Origin: Gemmatimonadota bacterium
GTDB lineage: Bacteria > Gemmatimonadota > Gemmatimonadetes > Gemmatimonadales > Gemmatimonadaceae
DNA: 64,000 nt
NCBI GenBank assembly: GCA_016712265.1
Contig: JADJRJ010000029.1
Location: 62,001 to 126,000 of the forward strand
Reading direction: 5' to 3'
Below, piece after piece: positions 17,669 to 27,041 of this stretch. Numbering within the stretch: the first letter of the stretch is position 1; the number at the start of each line of letters is the position of its first letter. A model generated the notes under the pieces. It was not told the origin of the DNA. It worked only from the letters and a program-made list of their open reading frames with translations, and ran no database searches. Position numbers and translations under genes: made by a program.

Positions 17669-17671
17669 GCC

Positions 17672-19081
17672 ATGACACCAGCCGAGTACCGCGAGTGGCT
17701 CGCCCGCGCCGCTGACTGGGGCGCCACGTACCGCGAGGGGCTGCGCGAGCGGCGGGTGCGACCGGCGGTGGAGCCTGGGGACATTCGTCGCCAACTCCCC
17801 GCGTCACCGCCGGAATCCCCGGAACCCATGGCCGAGCTGTTCGCCGACTTCGAGCGAATCGTGGTGCCGGGGATGACGCATTGGCAGCACCCGCGGTTCT
17901 TTGCGTATTTCCCAGCCAACGCGGCCCCTGTCTCGGTGGTCGCCGAATACCTGGTGTCGGCAATGGCGGCCCAGGGGATGCTCTGGCAGACCTCCCCCGC
18001 AGCCACCGAAGTAGAGACCGTGGTATTGGACTGGTTCCGTCAGGCCCTCGGGCTCCCGGGGACCTTTACCGGGGTGATCCAGGACACGGCGTCGTCGGCC
18101 ACGCTTGCGGCCGTCCTGGTCATGCGAGAGCGGGCGTTGCAGTGGACAGGAAATCGCGACGGACTGGCCGGTGGGACGAGCGTCCGGATCTACGCTTCGG
18201 ACGAGGTGCACTCCTCGATCGACCGGGCCATCTGGGTTTCGGGGATCGGCGAGCGAAACCTCGTGCGGATCCCGACCCACGGCCCGCGCCGTGGAGTGGA
18301 CGTTGCCGCGCTCGACGCCGCGATCCGCCACGACCTGGCGGCCGGGCTGCGCCCAGCCGGGGTGATCGCCTCAGTAGGGGGAACGAGCGCCGGCGCGACG
18401 GATGACGTCGCCGGCGTCGCCGAGGTCGCGCACCGACACGGACTCTACACCCATGTGGATGCCGCATGGGCCGGATCGGCCATGATCTGCCCCGAGTTTC
18501 GCTCCCTGTGGGACGGCATCGACTTCGTCGACTCCGTTGTCTTGAATCCCCACAAGTGGCTCGGCGCCCAGTTCGACTGCAGCACGCACTATGTCAAGGA
18601 CCCGGCGAGTCTGGTCCGCACCCTGGCGATTCACCCGGAGTATCTGAAGACGCACGGCAAGGGCGACCTCATCAACTACTCCGAGTGGCACGTGCCGCTG
18701 GGTCGTCGATTTCGCGCGCTCAAGCTCTGGTTCCTCCTGCGTGCCCACGGGCTCGCGGGCCTCCGGTCGATGATCCGCCAGCACGTCGCCTGGTCCACGA
18801 CGGCCTGCGAGCGCCTGCGAACGGCTCCGGGGTTCGAGATCACGTCGGAGCCGGTGCTGTCCCTGTGGACCTTCCGACATGTACCGGCCGGCGTCGCGGA
18901 CCTCGATGCGCACAACCTTGCACTCGTGACCGCCATCAATGACGATGGCCGCACCTATCTTACCCAGACTCGGGTCGATGGTCATCTCGTCATCCGATTT
19001 CAGGTGGGTCCGTTCGATACAACCGAGGCCGACGTGATGAAAGCGATGGACGTGATCGTGGAGGTCGCCGCGCGCCTGTAG
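17672..19081 (+). CDS. PLP-dependent group II (aromatic) amino acid decarboxylase
   Basis: 469 residues of the aromatic-L-amino-acid-decarboxylase family. The PLP-binding Asp is in HVDAAWAGSA (Asp263) and the Schiff-base Lys in NPHKWLG (Lys295). The substrate-side segment PRFFAYFPAN (near 71-80) and the TSPAATEVE block are typical of DOPA/tryptophan decarboxylases. The expected reaction is decarboxylation of an aromatic amino acid to the amine; the substrate is not certain. It begins 3 bases after the ABC exporter stop, so amine production and export may be linked (inference). Confidence 0.9.
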   Translation: MTPAEYREWLARAADWGATYREGLRERRVRPAVEPGDIRRQLPASPPESPEPMAELFADFERIVVPGMTHWQHPRFFAYFPANAAPVSVVAEYLVSAMAAQGMLWQTSPAATEVETVVLDWFRQALGLPGTFTGVIQDTASSATLAAVLVMRERALQWTGNRDGLAGGTSVRIYASDEVHSSIDRAIWVSGIGERNLVRIPTHGPRRGVDVAALDAAIRHDLAAGLRPAGVIASVGGTSAGATDDVAGVAEVAHRHGLYTHVDAAWAGSAMICPEFRSLWDGIDFVDSVVLNPHKWLGAQFDCSTHYVKDPASLVRTLAIHPEYLKTHGKGDLINYSEWHVPLGRRFRALKLWFLLRAHGLAGLRSMIRQHVAWSTTACERLRTAPGFEITSEPVLSLWTFRHVPAGVADLDAHNLALVTAINDDGRTYLTQTRVDGHLVIRFQVGPFDTTEADVMKAMDVIVEVAARL

Positions 19082-19169
19082 TCCCGGGCAACGGCGGCGC
19101 CCGCGCCGGACCATTGGCTGAGCGGTGTCTGGTCCTCAGTTGTGGTGTTTGGTAGCTTCGCGCTTCGCG

Positions 19170-19193
19170 CTGCCGTCTGCCGTCTGCCGTCTG
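19170..19193 (+). repeat. CTGCCGT heptamer tandem repeat
   Basis: Three perfect CTGCCGT units plus CTG lie 18 bases before the EtfD-like start. A related, less perfect array lies at 44201-44221 before another gene start. Seven is not a multiple of three, so this is unlikely to be coding. Confidence 0.75.
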
Positions 19194-19211
19194 TGCCCTG
19201 ACCCACCCAAC

Positions 19212-21263
19212 ATGCCGACGTCGTCCCTGATCTTCCTCCTCGTCCTGCTGTTCGCCATCAGCATGTTCGCGTACAGCGCGCAACGGCTGGTGCGCTACCT
19301 GCGCGTCGGCACCGGGGGCGACTGGCGACTGAACGACATTCCGACGCGGCTCAAGAACTTCCTCACGATCGGGATCGCCCAGACCAAGATCCTGCGGGAC
19401 CCGGTGGCCGGACCGGTCCACGCCTTTGTGTTCTGGGGCTTTCTCGTCCTGCAGCTCGGCGCGCTGGAGATCATCCTCCAGGGACTCACCCCCGGTTTCA
19501 CCTTTGGGGACGTGTTGCCGGCCCCCCTCTATGGCCTGTTCGTCCTGTCGCAGGAAGGGACCGCCGGCGCCGTGCTCCTCGCCGTCGGATTCCTGCTGTA
19601 CCGCCGCATCGTGATCAAGCCGCGGAGACTACAAGGGGACAACGTGCACAGCGGTGATGCCATCTTCATCTTGAGCCTCATCGCCGGGTTGATGGTTACC
19701 CTGATCCTGGTCGCCGCCGGCGACCGGATCCTCGCCCCGCACCACCCCATGGCGCTCCAGCCCGTGTCCACCCCGGTCGCGCTGGCCCTCGGCTGGATGG
19801 GCCCCGGGGCGGCCCAGGTCATGCGTGACGTGTCGTGGTGGGCGCACGCACTGCTCATCTTCGCGTTCCTCAATTACCTGCCGTACTCGAAGCATCTCCA
19901 CGTCATCGTCTCGTTGCCGAACACCTTCCTGTCCAACACGAGCGGGCCCGGCACCGTAGGCGTCATGAAGGCGATGGACCTCGAGCAGGAGACCGAGGTC
20001 TTCGGCGCGTCCGACGTGACACACCTGTCCTGGAAGAGTTTGCTCGATGGCTACGCCTGCACCGAGTGTGGACGCTGCACGTCGGTCTGTCCGGCGAACC
20101 TCACCGGCAAGGCGCTCTCGCCGCGGAAGATCGTCATCGACACGCGCCAGCGCCTGTGGGAAGTTGCACCCGCCATCGTGGGAGGTGCCGATGTCTTTGG
20201 CCAGCCCATGATCGGGACCGCGTCCGGCGACACCGCCGTGCTGGATCGCAAGCTCCTGGACAACTACATCACCGAGGAAGAACTGTGGGCGTGTACGTCG
20301 TGTCGCGCCTGCGTGCATGAGTGCCCCGTGTCCATTGACCAGCTTTCGATCATCAACGAGCTGCGCCGCAACCTCGTGCTGACCGAGTCCCGCTTTCCCG
20401 AGGAAGTATTGCCCGCCTTCGAGGGGATGGAACGGAACGGTTCGCCGTGGGCCTTCCAGCCTGCGGAGCGCGTCAAGTGGGCGGAGGGGATGGACATCCC
20501 GACGATGGCCGAGCTCTTCGAGCGGGGGGAGCGCCCCGACATCCTCTTCTGGGTGGGCTGCATGGGGTCGTTTGACGACCGGGCCAAGAAGACCACCGTC
20601 GCCTTCGCCCGCATCCTCCAGGCCGCCGGCATCCGGTTCGGCATCCTCGGGCAGGAAGAGACGTGCAACGGCGATCCTGCCCGACGCATGGGGAATGAAT
20701 ATCTGTATCAAATGCTGGCCAAGCAGGCCATCGAGACCCTGGACAAGTACGAGACGACCACCGTCGTGACGTCGTGCCCGCACTGCTTTCACCAGGTAGG
20801 CAATGAGTTTCCGCAGCTCGGCGGCAACTACGAGGTGATCCACCACTCCACCTACATCGAGCGACTGCTCGCCGATGGCCGCGTCCCACTCAAGACAGAC
20901 GACGGAGAACGGCTGGTGGTGGCATACCACGACTCCTGCTACCTCGGACGGTACAACGAGGTCTACGAGGCCCCGCGTGAGACGCTGCGGCGCGCCCTTC
21001 CGGTCGTTCAGCTGGTCGAGGCCCCGCGCTCCCGCGACCGGGGACTCTGCTGCGGCGCCGGCGGCGGCCGCATGTGGATGGAGGAACGCGTCGGAGAACG
21101 CATCAACGTGGAGCGCAAGAAGGAGCTGCTGGCCACTGGGGCTGACGCGATCGCCGTCGCCTGTCCCTTCTGCATGACGATGCTTGGCGATGCGGGAAAG
21201 AAGCTCGAGTCCACGGTGCCGGTGTACGACATCGCCGAGGTCGTCGCCGACCGGCTGGCATGA
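19212..21263 (+). CDS. EtfD-like membrane Fe-S oxidoreductase (ETF:menaquinone type)
   Basis: 683 residues from the ATG at 19212. The N-terminal 230 residues form a NarI-like membrane domain of about five or six helices with several His. Next come two [4Fe-4S] motifs, CTECGRCTSVCP (from Cys283) and CTSCRACVHECP (from Cys361), then two CCG domains; the second includes GLCCGAGGGRMWMEE. This is the architecture of the FixABCX-independent EtfD proteins such as mycobacterial Rv0338c, which pass electrons from ETF to the menaquinone pool during fatty-acid beta-oxidation. That function is inferred. Its TGA overlaps the ATG of the next gene. Confidence 0.85.
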   Translation: MPTSSLIFLLVLLFAISMFAYSAQRLVRYLRVGTGGDWRLNDIPTRLKNFLTIGIAQTKILRDPVAGPVHAFVFWGFLVLQLGALEIILQGLTPGFTFGDVLPAPLYGLFVLSQEGTAGAVLLAVGFLLYRRIVIKPRRLQGDNVHSGDAIFILSLIAGLMVTLILVAAGDRILAPHHPMALQPVSTPVALALGWMGPGAAQVMRDVSWWAHALLIFAFLNYLPYSKHLHVIVSLPNTFLSNTSGPGTVGVMKAMDLEQETEVFGASDVTHLSWKSLLDGYACTECGRCTSVCPANLTGKALSPRKIVIDTRQRLWEVAPAIVGGADVFGQPMIGTASGDTAVLDRKLLDNYITEEELWACTSCRACVHECPVSIDQLSIINELRRNLVLTESRFPEEVLPAFEGMERNGSPWAFQPAERVKWAEGMDIPTMAELFERGERPDILFWVGCMGSFDDRAKKTTVAFARILQAAGIRFGILGQEETCNGDPARRMGNEYLYQMLAKQAIETLDKYETTTVVTSCPHCFHQVGNEFPQLGGNYEVIHHSTYIERLLADGRVPLKTDDGERLVVAYHDSCYLGRYNEVYEAPRETLRRALPVVQLVEAPRSRDRGLCCGAGGGRMWMEERVGERINVERKKELLATGADAIAVACPFCMTMLGDAGKKLESTVPVYDIAEVVADRLA

Positions 21264-21712
21264 CCGCGCGGCACGGCGTTGGCCTGCTGTTGCTCCTCGT
21301 CGGGTGTGCGCGCGCGGAGCAACCGGCGAACGATACGGCCACCGTTGCCGCGACCGAGCCGGAGATCCTCACGGACGCGGACACGCTCGGCCGACAACCG
21401 GAGCCGCCCGTCTTCCAGCTCATCGGAACGGAGCCGTTCTGGGGACTACGCATTGACAGCAACGGGATGATCTTCACCACGCCAGTGGACACGGCCGGCG
21501 AGCAATTTCCCCCGTCGACACCGGTCCTCGTCGGCGACACCCTGCGGTGGAACTCCCTCGACAGCGCCGGGCACATGGTGGAGGCGATCGTGATCACCGC
21601 GCCCTGCTCCGACGGGATGTCCGACAAGCGCTGGTCGCATCGAGCGCGCCTCACCATCGGCGGCGACCTGTACGAGGGGTGCGCCGAGCGTCGAGCGCCG
21701 CGCCGTCAGTGA
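21260..21712 (+). CDS. Small lipoprotein, COG3650-like
   Basis: 150 residues with a short signal peptide ending in the lipobox LVGC (Cys16). The mature part carries the pattern GTEPFWGLRI and later ITAPCSDGMSD and YEGCA, which I recognise from COG3650 proteins of unknown function. ATG overlaps the upstream stop as ATGA, so it is coupled to the EtfD-like gene. It is convergent with the methyltransferase and overlaps it by 7 bases. Confidence 0.75.
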   Translation: MTARHGVGLLLLLVGCARAEQPANDTATVAATEPEILTDADTLGRQPEPPVFQLIGTEPFWGLRIDSNGMIFTTPVDTAGEQFPPSTPVLVGDTLRWNSLDSAGHMVEAIVITAPCSDGMSDKRWSHRARLTIGGDLYEGCAERRAPRRQ

Positions 21713-22401
21713 GGCGCTGACCACCCGCCGCTGTTGGGGCGATATGCGGGCGCCCAACGCAGGACGCGCACACGAATGGTGTGTCGCTGCTGGTCCAGGA
21801 CATGCGGAACGTCCCACCCCTCGTCCACGATGATCCCTCGTGGGGCCAGGTCATCGACAAACGATTCGAAGGCGACACGACCGGGATCGGCGATGATCGC
21901 CGTCCCCGGGGGCGCGATGGTCGCGGAGAGGGCGTGGGCCACGAGCGGCGCGTACGGGCGTTCGTACAGCACATCAGCGGCGACGACCAGGTCGAAGCGG
22001 CCCAGGTCGCTCGGGAGCGCGCGCCAGTCCACCAGTCGCGTCGTGATGGTGACGCCCGTGTTGACCTGCACATTGTTCGCGGTGGTCGCGAGCGCGGCGT
22101 CGTAGTAATCCGTGGCAGTCACCCGATACCCGGCGACCGCGAGGGCGCACGCCACCAGCCCGGAGCCACACCCCAGCTCGAGCGCCGTGCGCCCGTCGCC
22201 GTGATGGCGCACCAACACGTCCGCGAGTACGCGCGACGACGGCCAGATGTCTGCCCAATACGGAAGGCGCTCATCCTCGGCAAACGCCGCCTCGTCGATG
22301 AGTGACTCCGCACTCCGCGGATGCACCAGGCGAAACGAATGGTCGCCGGCCGCAATCACGCTCTCCGTCAGGTCGAACACGCGCTTCGGACTAGAGGGCA
22401 A
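21706..22401 (-). CDS. Family-16 class I SAM methyltransferase
   Basis: 231 residues with a Rossmann SAM site: ALELGCGSGLVACALA (motif I), TATDYY (motif post I) and AADVLYERPYAPLV, where DVLY matches the D-x-x-Y post II motif of seven-beta-strand family 16 lysine methyltransferases. That group includes METTL20-type enzymes that methylate the ETF beta subunit. The PYWADIWPSS segment near residue 47 also fits. Given the convergent EtfD-like gene, an ETF-related protein substrate is possible but unproven. The start TTG at 22401 overlaps the moeA stop by 11 bases; a GTG seven codons later is the alternative. Confidence 0.8.
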   Translation of the reverse strand: MPSSPKRVFDLTESVIAAGDHSFRLVHPRSAESLIDEAAFAEDERLPYWADIWPSSRVLADVLVRHHGDGRTALELGCGSGLVACALAVAGYRVTATDYYDAALATTANNVQVNTGVTITTRLVDWRALPSDLGRFDLVVAADVLYERPYAPLVAHALSATIAPPGTAIIADPGRVAFESFVDDLAPRGIIVDEGWDVPHVLDQQRHTIRVRVLRWAPAYRPNSGGWSAPH

Positions 22402-23641
22402 AGTGTGACGCCAGCTGCGCCTCTTCCCCGAGGAGGAGGGCCGTCAGGCGTTCACCAGGCGACGATGAGGGTCGATCTTCCGGTACCACCAACAGGGCGT
22501 TGGCGCGTGACATGGAGGTGAGGATCCCAGATCCCTGCGGACCGGTGAGTCGCGCGCCGAGGGCGCCGTCATCGCGGACGTGCACGACGGCGCGGAGAAA
22601 GTGGGTCAGTCGAGCCCCGATCTGCACCGGCTCCTCGAGGATCACCGGGGTCGGGCGGCGGAAGAGGCGGGTGTGACCGAGCATCCGCCGGATCACGGGG
22701 CGGACAAACAGTTCGAAGGTGACCATCGCCGAGACCGGGTTCCCCGGGAGGGCGATCCATGGCGTGCCGTGCAGCGTGCCAAATCCGATCGGTGCCCCGG
22801 GGCGCATGCGCACCTTCCAGAAGTCCAGGGTCGCTCCGAGCGAGGCGAGCACGGCCTTCGTGTAGTCGAACTCGCCGACCGACGCCCCAGCGGAAGTGAC
22901 GATGAGGTCGGCGCCCGTGGTCCGGAGCAATAGCGCGCGCAGGTCGTCCGGGGTGTCGGCCGCGTTGCCGAGAACGCGGGGCACGCCACCGTTGGCGGCG
23001 ACGAGCGCGGACAGTGTGTAGGAATTCGACGACACGATGCGCCGCCCGGCCAGTACCTCGTGGAACCGGTCGAGATCGACGAGTTCATCCCCGGAGCCGA
23101 GGATCGCCACCACCGGGCGGCGATGGACCTCCACGGCCGACATGCCTAACGATGCCAGGACGCCAACCTGTGCCGGGTGGATCGCCGTCCCGGTGGCGAG
23201 TACCTCGCTGCCGCCAACAAAGTCCTCGCCGCGCGGCCGGATGTTCTTTCTCGAGTCGCGCGCGTCACGAATGGTGACCTCCACCGTCCCAGCGTCGGTG
23301 TCTTCCACGCGGACCACGGTGTCCGCACCGTCGGGGAGCGGGGCGCCCGTCATGATGCGCGTGGCTTGCCCGGCCTGAACCTTCACGGTGGGGAACCCCC
23401 CGGCCGCCACGCTCTCCAGCACCTTGAGGCGAACGGGCGACGCCGCACTCGCACCGAGAATGTCCGCGGCGCGCACGGCGTACCCGTCCATCGCCGAGTT
23501 GTCCCAGTGGGGGAGGGTATACCCAGCCGCGACGGGTACCGCGAGCACCCGTCCGCAGCTGTCCAATAGCGGAACCCGCTCGACGGGCATCGGGGTGACG
23601 CCCGCCGTAACCCGCGCCACTGCTTCGGCAACAGTCAACAT
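22391..23641 (-). CDS. moeA: Molybdopterin molybdenumtransferase
   Basis: 416 residues, the usual MoeA length. It inserts molybdate into adenylylated molybdopterin. Recognisable parts are WDNSAMDGYAVR near residue 46, the MPT-binding domain with SSNSYTLSALV, TSAGASVGEFDYTK, and ALPGNPVSAMVTFELF. The ATG overlaps the upstream peptidase stop as TGATG, so it is translated as part of the same transcript. It ends in a TAG overlapping the methyltransferase start. Confidence 0.95.
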   Translation of the reverse strand: MLTVAEAVARVTAGVTPMPVERVPLLDSCGRVLAVPVAAGYTLPHWDNSAMDGYAVRAADILGASAASPVRLKVLESVAAGGFPTVKVQAGQATRIMTGAPLPDGADTVVRVEDTDAGTVEVTIRDARDSRKNIRPRGEDFVGGSEVLATGTAIHPAQVGVLASLGMSAVEVHRRPVVAILGSGDELVDLDRFHEVLAGRRIVSSNSYTLSALVAANGGVPRVLGNAADTPDDLRALLLRTTGADLIVTSAGASVGEFDYTKAVLASLGATLDFWKVRMRPGAPIGFGTLHGTPWIALPGNPVSAMVTFELFVRPVIRRMLGHTRLFRRPTPVILEEPVQIGARLTHFLRAVVHVRDDGALGARLTGPQGSGILTSMSRANALLVVPEDRPSSSPGERLTALLLGEEAQLASHFAL

Positions 23642-25152
23642 CAGCGCAACGCCGTGAGGCGGACAACGATCGCCTCATGGAGGGCGTCGATGTCGCGGGT
23701 TGGCACGGTGAAGTGATTGGCGAGGAGGGAGAAGAGCAGGGGCCGCCCTCCCGCCGTGGTCACGTAGCCCGAGAGGGACCGCACCATGTTCAACGTGCCG
23801 GTCTTGGCATGCACGTTGTTCGCCGCCGCCGTCCCACGCATGCGATTCCGCACCGTGCCGTCCACGCCCGCGATCGGCAGCGAACGATGGAACAGGGCAG
23901 AGTGCGGGCCGGTGCGCATCGCGTCGAGCACGCGGATGATCGTCTCCGGGCTCACCACGTTGTAGCGCGACAGGCCACTTCCGTCACGGACCACAAACCC
24001 GTCCGCGCGTGCCCCCCACGCCAGCAGTTGGTCGCGCACCACCCGGGCCCCGCTGTCCGCCGATCCCACGCCGGCCTTCGACCTGCCTAACGTCTTGAGG
24101 AGGATCTCTCCGATCTGGTTCTGCGACGGCTTCTCGAACGCCGGCAGGACCTCAGCCAGTTGTGGTGACACCCAGGAGAAGAGCGCCGTGCCCATCGGTT
24201 CCCGGCCAACCTGCGGTGTGGGGCGTTGTGTGGTGATCGGTCCCTCGACCGCAATCCCACGTTCACGAAGCGCGGTCGCGAAGGCTTCCAGGAAGGTGCG
24301 CGGGTTATCGCGGTGGCTCAGCTCGAGCGTGCTCGAGTCGCCTGCGGCGATCTCCCCACTGACGACGATCAGCGTCGCGTCTGCGGAATCGTGCTCCACG
24401 CGAAGCCGGCGCGCGCGCGGAATCGAATCCCCGCGCGCGACCGAACGGGCATCGAGTCGCACCCGTGGGAAGGTGGCGTTGGGGGCCACGCGCACGCGAG
24501 GGGCCGTCCCCGGCGCACTGCCCCAGACGCGCACCGCGAGGTACCCCTCGTTTAGGTACAGCTCGTCCACCCCGGCCGAGTAGGGAAAATCGGTGTCGTC
24601 CCACGACCAGCCAAATCCCCACGCGGCATCGGGGAAGGCGTCGCCGCCTGGCCGAAGGCCCTGGGTGATCCGCCGGATGCCACGCGCGGCCAGCGAGTCC
24701 GCCATCGCGCGGAGTGGGGCCATCGCATCCCGTGCCATCGCGTCGCTGATGCTGGGATCCCCCGTGCCAACCACCCGCAGTTGGCCACGAAGCTCGCCGT
24801 CAACGATCGGTCCGTCGGCGTACACCGTGGTGGAGAACCGAAAGTCGGGCCCGAGTTGTGTGAGTGCGACGGCTCCCGTCAGCAGTTTCTGGTTGGAGGC
24901 CGGCATGAACAACTTCCCGGCGTTGTGCGACAGGAGGGTATCGCCCTGGGTCGGGTCGACGACGAGGACGCCGAGCGACGCATTGGCGTATTTCGGCTCG
25001 CGCAACATCGAGTCGAGCGAAGCGCGGAGCACCCGCACGTCGCCGGCGGGGGCTGGGGCACCACCCGCCGGCGCGCGGCACCCGCCCAGCAGGAGTATGG
25101 CGGCAGCAGGAGCGCATCGCGCCACCCGGTGCCAGTTCAGTTCAAGTCGCAT
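23641..25152 (-). CDS. dacB: PBP4-type D-alanyl-D-alanine carboxypeptidase/endopeptidase, lipoprotein
   Basis: 503 residues from the ATG at 25152, chosen because it gives a lipoprotein signal with LLGGC (Cys25). The penicillin-binding triad is complete: SxxK as Ser86-N-Q-K89 in PASNQKLLT, SxN in SGLSRYN, and KTG in HAKTGTLN. The long insert between the first two motifs is typical of PBP4/DacB. It trims or cleaves peptidoglycan peptides in the periplasm. A longer frame to 25215 would overlap mobB. It is an odd member of a molybdenum-cofactor gene set but is tightly packed within it (TGATG with moeA). Confidence 0.92.
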   Translation of the reverse strand: MRLELNWHRVARCAPAAAILLLGGCRAPAGGAPAPAGDVRVLRASLDSMLREPKYANASLGVLVVDPTQGDTLLSHNAGKLFMPASNQKLLTGAVALTQLGPDFRFSTTVYADGPIVDGELRGQLRVVGTGDPSISDAMARDAMAPLRAMADSLAARGIRRITQGLRPGGDAFPDAAWGFGWSWDDTDFPYSAGVDELYLNEGYLAVRVWGSAPGTAPRVRVAPNATFPRVRLDARSVARGDSIPRARRLRVEHDSADATLIVVSGEIAAGDSSTLELSHRDNPRTFLEAFATALRERGIAVEGPITTQRPTPQVGREPMGTALFSWVSPQLAEVLPAFEKPSQNQIGEILLKTLGRSKAGVGSADSGARVVRDQLLAWGARADGFVVRDGSGLSRYNVVSPETIIRVLDAMRTGPHSALFHRSLPIAGVDGTVRNRMRGTAAANNVHAKTGTLNMVRSLSGYVTTAGGRPLLFSLLANHFTVPTRDIDALHEAIVVRLTALR

Positions 25153-25204
25153 TCCCAAAGTTCCGTGCGGCGACCGCGCGAGACAAGGCCGCGCCACCGT
25201 TGCC

Positions 25205-25726
25205 TCATCCACCACCCATCAACGCCTCGGCGACATCGCCGAGTTGGTGCAACCACGCCGCGTCGGCGAAGCGAATCACCCGGCAGGGTGCGTCGTACGT
25301 GGCGTCATCGGTCACGATGGCCCGAAACAGCGGAGCGGAGGGATGCGTCACGTCAAAGAGTGGAGTTGGGTGCGCCGCGACACGAAAGACTTCGATGCGC
25401 GGGAGGTCCGACCCCTTGAATCCCTCGCACAGCACAAGATCGGCGTCCGCCATGTAGCGGGCCGCGATCTCGCGTGGACCGACTTCTTCGCTCCAGCGCG
25501 TCACCAGCGCGAACTTGTCCGGTGACACCATGGCGACCCGCTCGGCGTGGCCCTCGTGGTAATGCCGATAGGTGTCCGTGGTGGACGGATCGATGTTGAA
25601 GGTGTGCGACCCGTGCTTGATCGTCATCACGCGGTGTCCGCGCCGGTGCAGCTCGGCCGCGAGGCGCACCACCGTCGTGGTCTTGCCGCTATGCTTGCGT
25701 CCGACGATGGTCAGCAGTGGTGGCAT
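25205..25726 (-). CDS. mobB: Molybdopterin-guanine dinucleotide biosynthesis adaptor MobB
   Basis: 173 residues. A P-loop GRKHSGKTTTV opens the protein, followed by HRVMTIKHGSHTFNID with the conserved KH. MobB binds GTP and helps MobA attach GMP to molybdopterin. It overlaps mobA by 38 bases. Confidence 0.93.
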   Translation of the reverse strand: MPPLLTIVGRKHSGKTTTVVRLAAELHRRGHRVMTIKHGSHTFNIDPSTTDTYRHYHEGHAERVAMVSPDKFALVTRWSEEVGPREIAARYMADADLVLCEGFKGSDLPRIEVFRVAAHPTPLFDVTHPSAPLFRAIVTDDATYDAPCRVIRFADAAWLHQLGDVAEALMGGG

Positions 25727-26312
25727 GGTGCTCCGCCAGTCGAAGTTCCTCGGGGGTGTTCACGTTCGAGAAGATGCGCTCGGGGTCCCCATGCCGCGCC
25801 ACCTCATCCGGTGCCAGGCGCGCAACGCGGACCAGGTCGAGGAACCCGATCACGCGTCGGTCACCCTCCGCAAGCCGCTGCTCGATCGCCGGGATGCAGG
25901 CGGGTCCATACCAGGCACACAGCGGCTCCACACCTCGCCGTGAGCCGCTCTCGGGCAGGACCGCGTCGTGGCCAGCACTTGCCGCGCGCAGTTGCTTCAC
26001 CAGTGACGCTGGCACAAACGGCATGTCCCACGCGATGACAATCACCGGTTGCCTGGCGTGGACGAGTCCGGCGTGGATGCCGCCGAGGCTCCCCTGGTCG
26101 ATGAGCAGGTCTCCAGCGACGCGCACATCGGGAAGCCACGCCGCTGCGTCGGGGGTATTGGCCACCAGTAGCAGGTCATCACAGGTCGTTCGGAGCACCT
26201 CCGCGACCCGATCGATGATGCGCCGTGCCCCCACATGCTCGAGTCCCTTGGGCTGGCCCGCGTACCGCGTGGCGTGTCCGCCGGCCAGGATGACTCCCGT
26301 GCACGCGGACAT
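25689..26312 (-). CDS. mobA: Molybdenum cofactor guanylyltransferase MobA
   Basis: 207 residues. The nucleotide-binding signature is LAGGHATRYAGQPKGLE; it keeps the two Gly, Arg and Lys of the LAGGxSxRMGxDK pattern but differs elsewhere. GSLGGIHAG and IAWDMPFVP (metal Asp) follow. It transfers GMP from GTP to Mo-molybdopterin to make the bis-MGD-type cofactor. It starts 3 bases after fdhD stops. Confidence 0.9.
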   Translation of the reverse strand: MSACTGVILAGGHATRYAGQPKGLEHVGARRIIDRVAEVLRTTCDDLLLVANTPDAAAWLPDVRVAGDLLIDQGSLGGIHAGLVHARQPVIVIAWDMPFVPASLVKQLRAASAGHDAVLPESGSRRGVEPLCAWYGPACIPAIEQRLAEGDRRVIGFLDLVRVARLAPDEVARHGDPERIFSNVNTPEELRLAEHHATTADHRRTQA

Positions 26313-26315
26313 TGC

Positions 26316-27041
26316 CTAACGGGCGAACCAGTGCTGCGGGGCACCACTCACGGCGCGCCCCACGAGCATCATGCCGGCTGCCTCAGCCACCTGGACGGCG
26401 ATGGTGGATGGCACCGACGGCGTCGCCACGCAGGCAATCGACGCGCGGGCGGCTTTGTACGCGAGTTCGCCGGAAATGCGTCCGGTCACCAGGAGTACCA
26501 GCCCCGCCGGATCACGTCCATCCTGTACCGCGGCGCCAAGCACCTTGTCGACGGCGTTGTGGCGCCCAATGTCCTCGGCGTGGTGGAACAGCTGCGCCCC
26601 GTCGGACAGCGCGGCGGCGTGGATCCCACCCGTGTCCTTGTAGCGTTCGCCGCGGGCGAACAACTCCTTGAACAGGGCGCGCATCGTCGGGAGGTCGATC
26701 GCCGGTCGCGGGCCTGTCGACTGCCGCCGTACCTCCGCGAGCGATCCCAGGAAGGCCGTGACGGAGCCGCACCCACTCGCCAGCACGCGGCGCCGCGGTT
26801 GCGCGTTGACGGCCTCCACACGTTCCGGCGACAGGTCAACCCAGAATCCCAACTCCTTCGTGCAGGGCCGCATGGCGACAATGTCGCGCGGGCTGTCGAT
26901 ATAGCCCTCACTGTACAGCCACCCCACCACCAGGTCGTCGAGTTGGTCGGGCGTGCACATCCACGTGACCAGCGGCGTCCCGTTGACCTCGAGCCAGACG
27001 GGCGTCTCCTCTACGGCCTCGTGGCTGTTGGCTGCACTCAT
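26316..27041 (-). CDS. fdhD: Formate dehydrogenase sulfurtransferase FdhD
   Basis: 241 residues. FdhD passes sulfur to the molybdenum cofactor of formate dehydrogenases. Signatures are LASGCGSVTAF (Cys in the sulfur-carrying loop), DTGGIHAAAL and AEDIGRHNAVDKVLGA. Only one Cys is present in the loop where E. coli has two. The ATG overlaps the queD-like stop (ATGA). Its TAG stop is inside a CGTTAGGC motif. It implies a formate-dehydrogenase-like enzyme elsewhere in the genome. Confidence 0.93.
   Translation of the reverse strand: MSAANSHEAVEETPVWLEVNGTPLVTWMCTPDQLDDLVVGWLYSEGYIDSPRDIVAMRPCTKELGFWVDLSPERVEAVNAQPRRRVLASGCGSVTAFLGSLAEVRRQSTGPRPAIDLPTMRALFKELFARGERYKDTGGIHAAALSDGAQLFHHAEDIGRHNAVDKVLGAAVQDGRDPAGLVLLVTGRISGELAYKAARASIACVATPSVPSTIAVQVAEAAGMMLVGRAVSGAPQHWFAR

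Noticed and set aside
19170..19193. CTGCCGT repeat as a CRISPR or coding repeat
   Set aside because: Units are seven bases with no spacers, and the frame would shift every unit.
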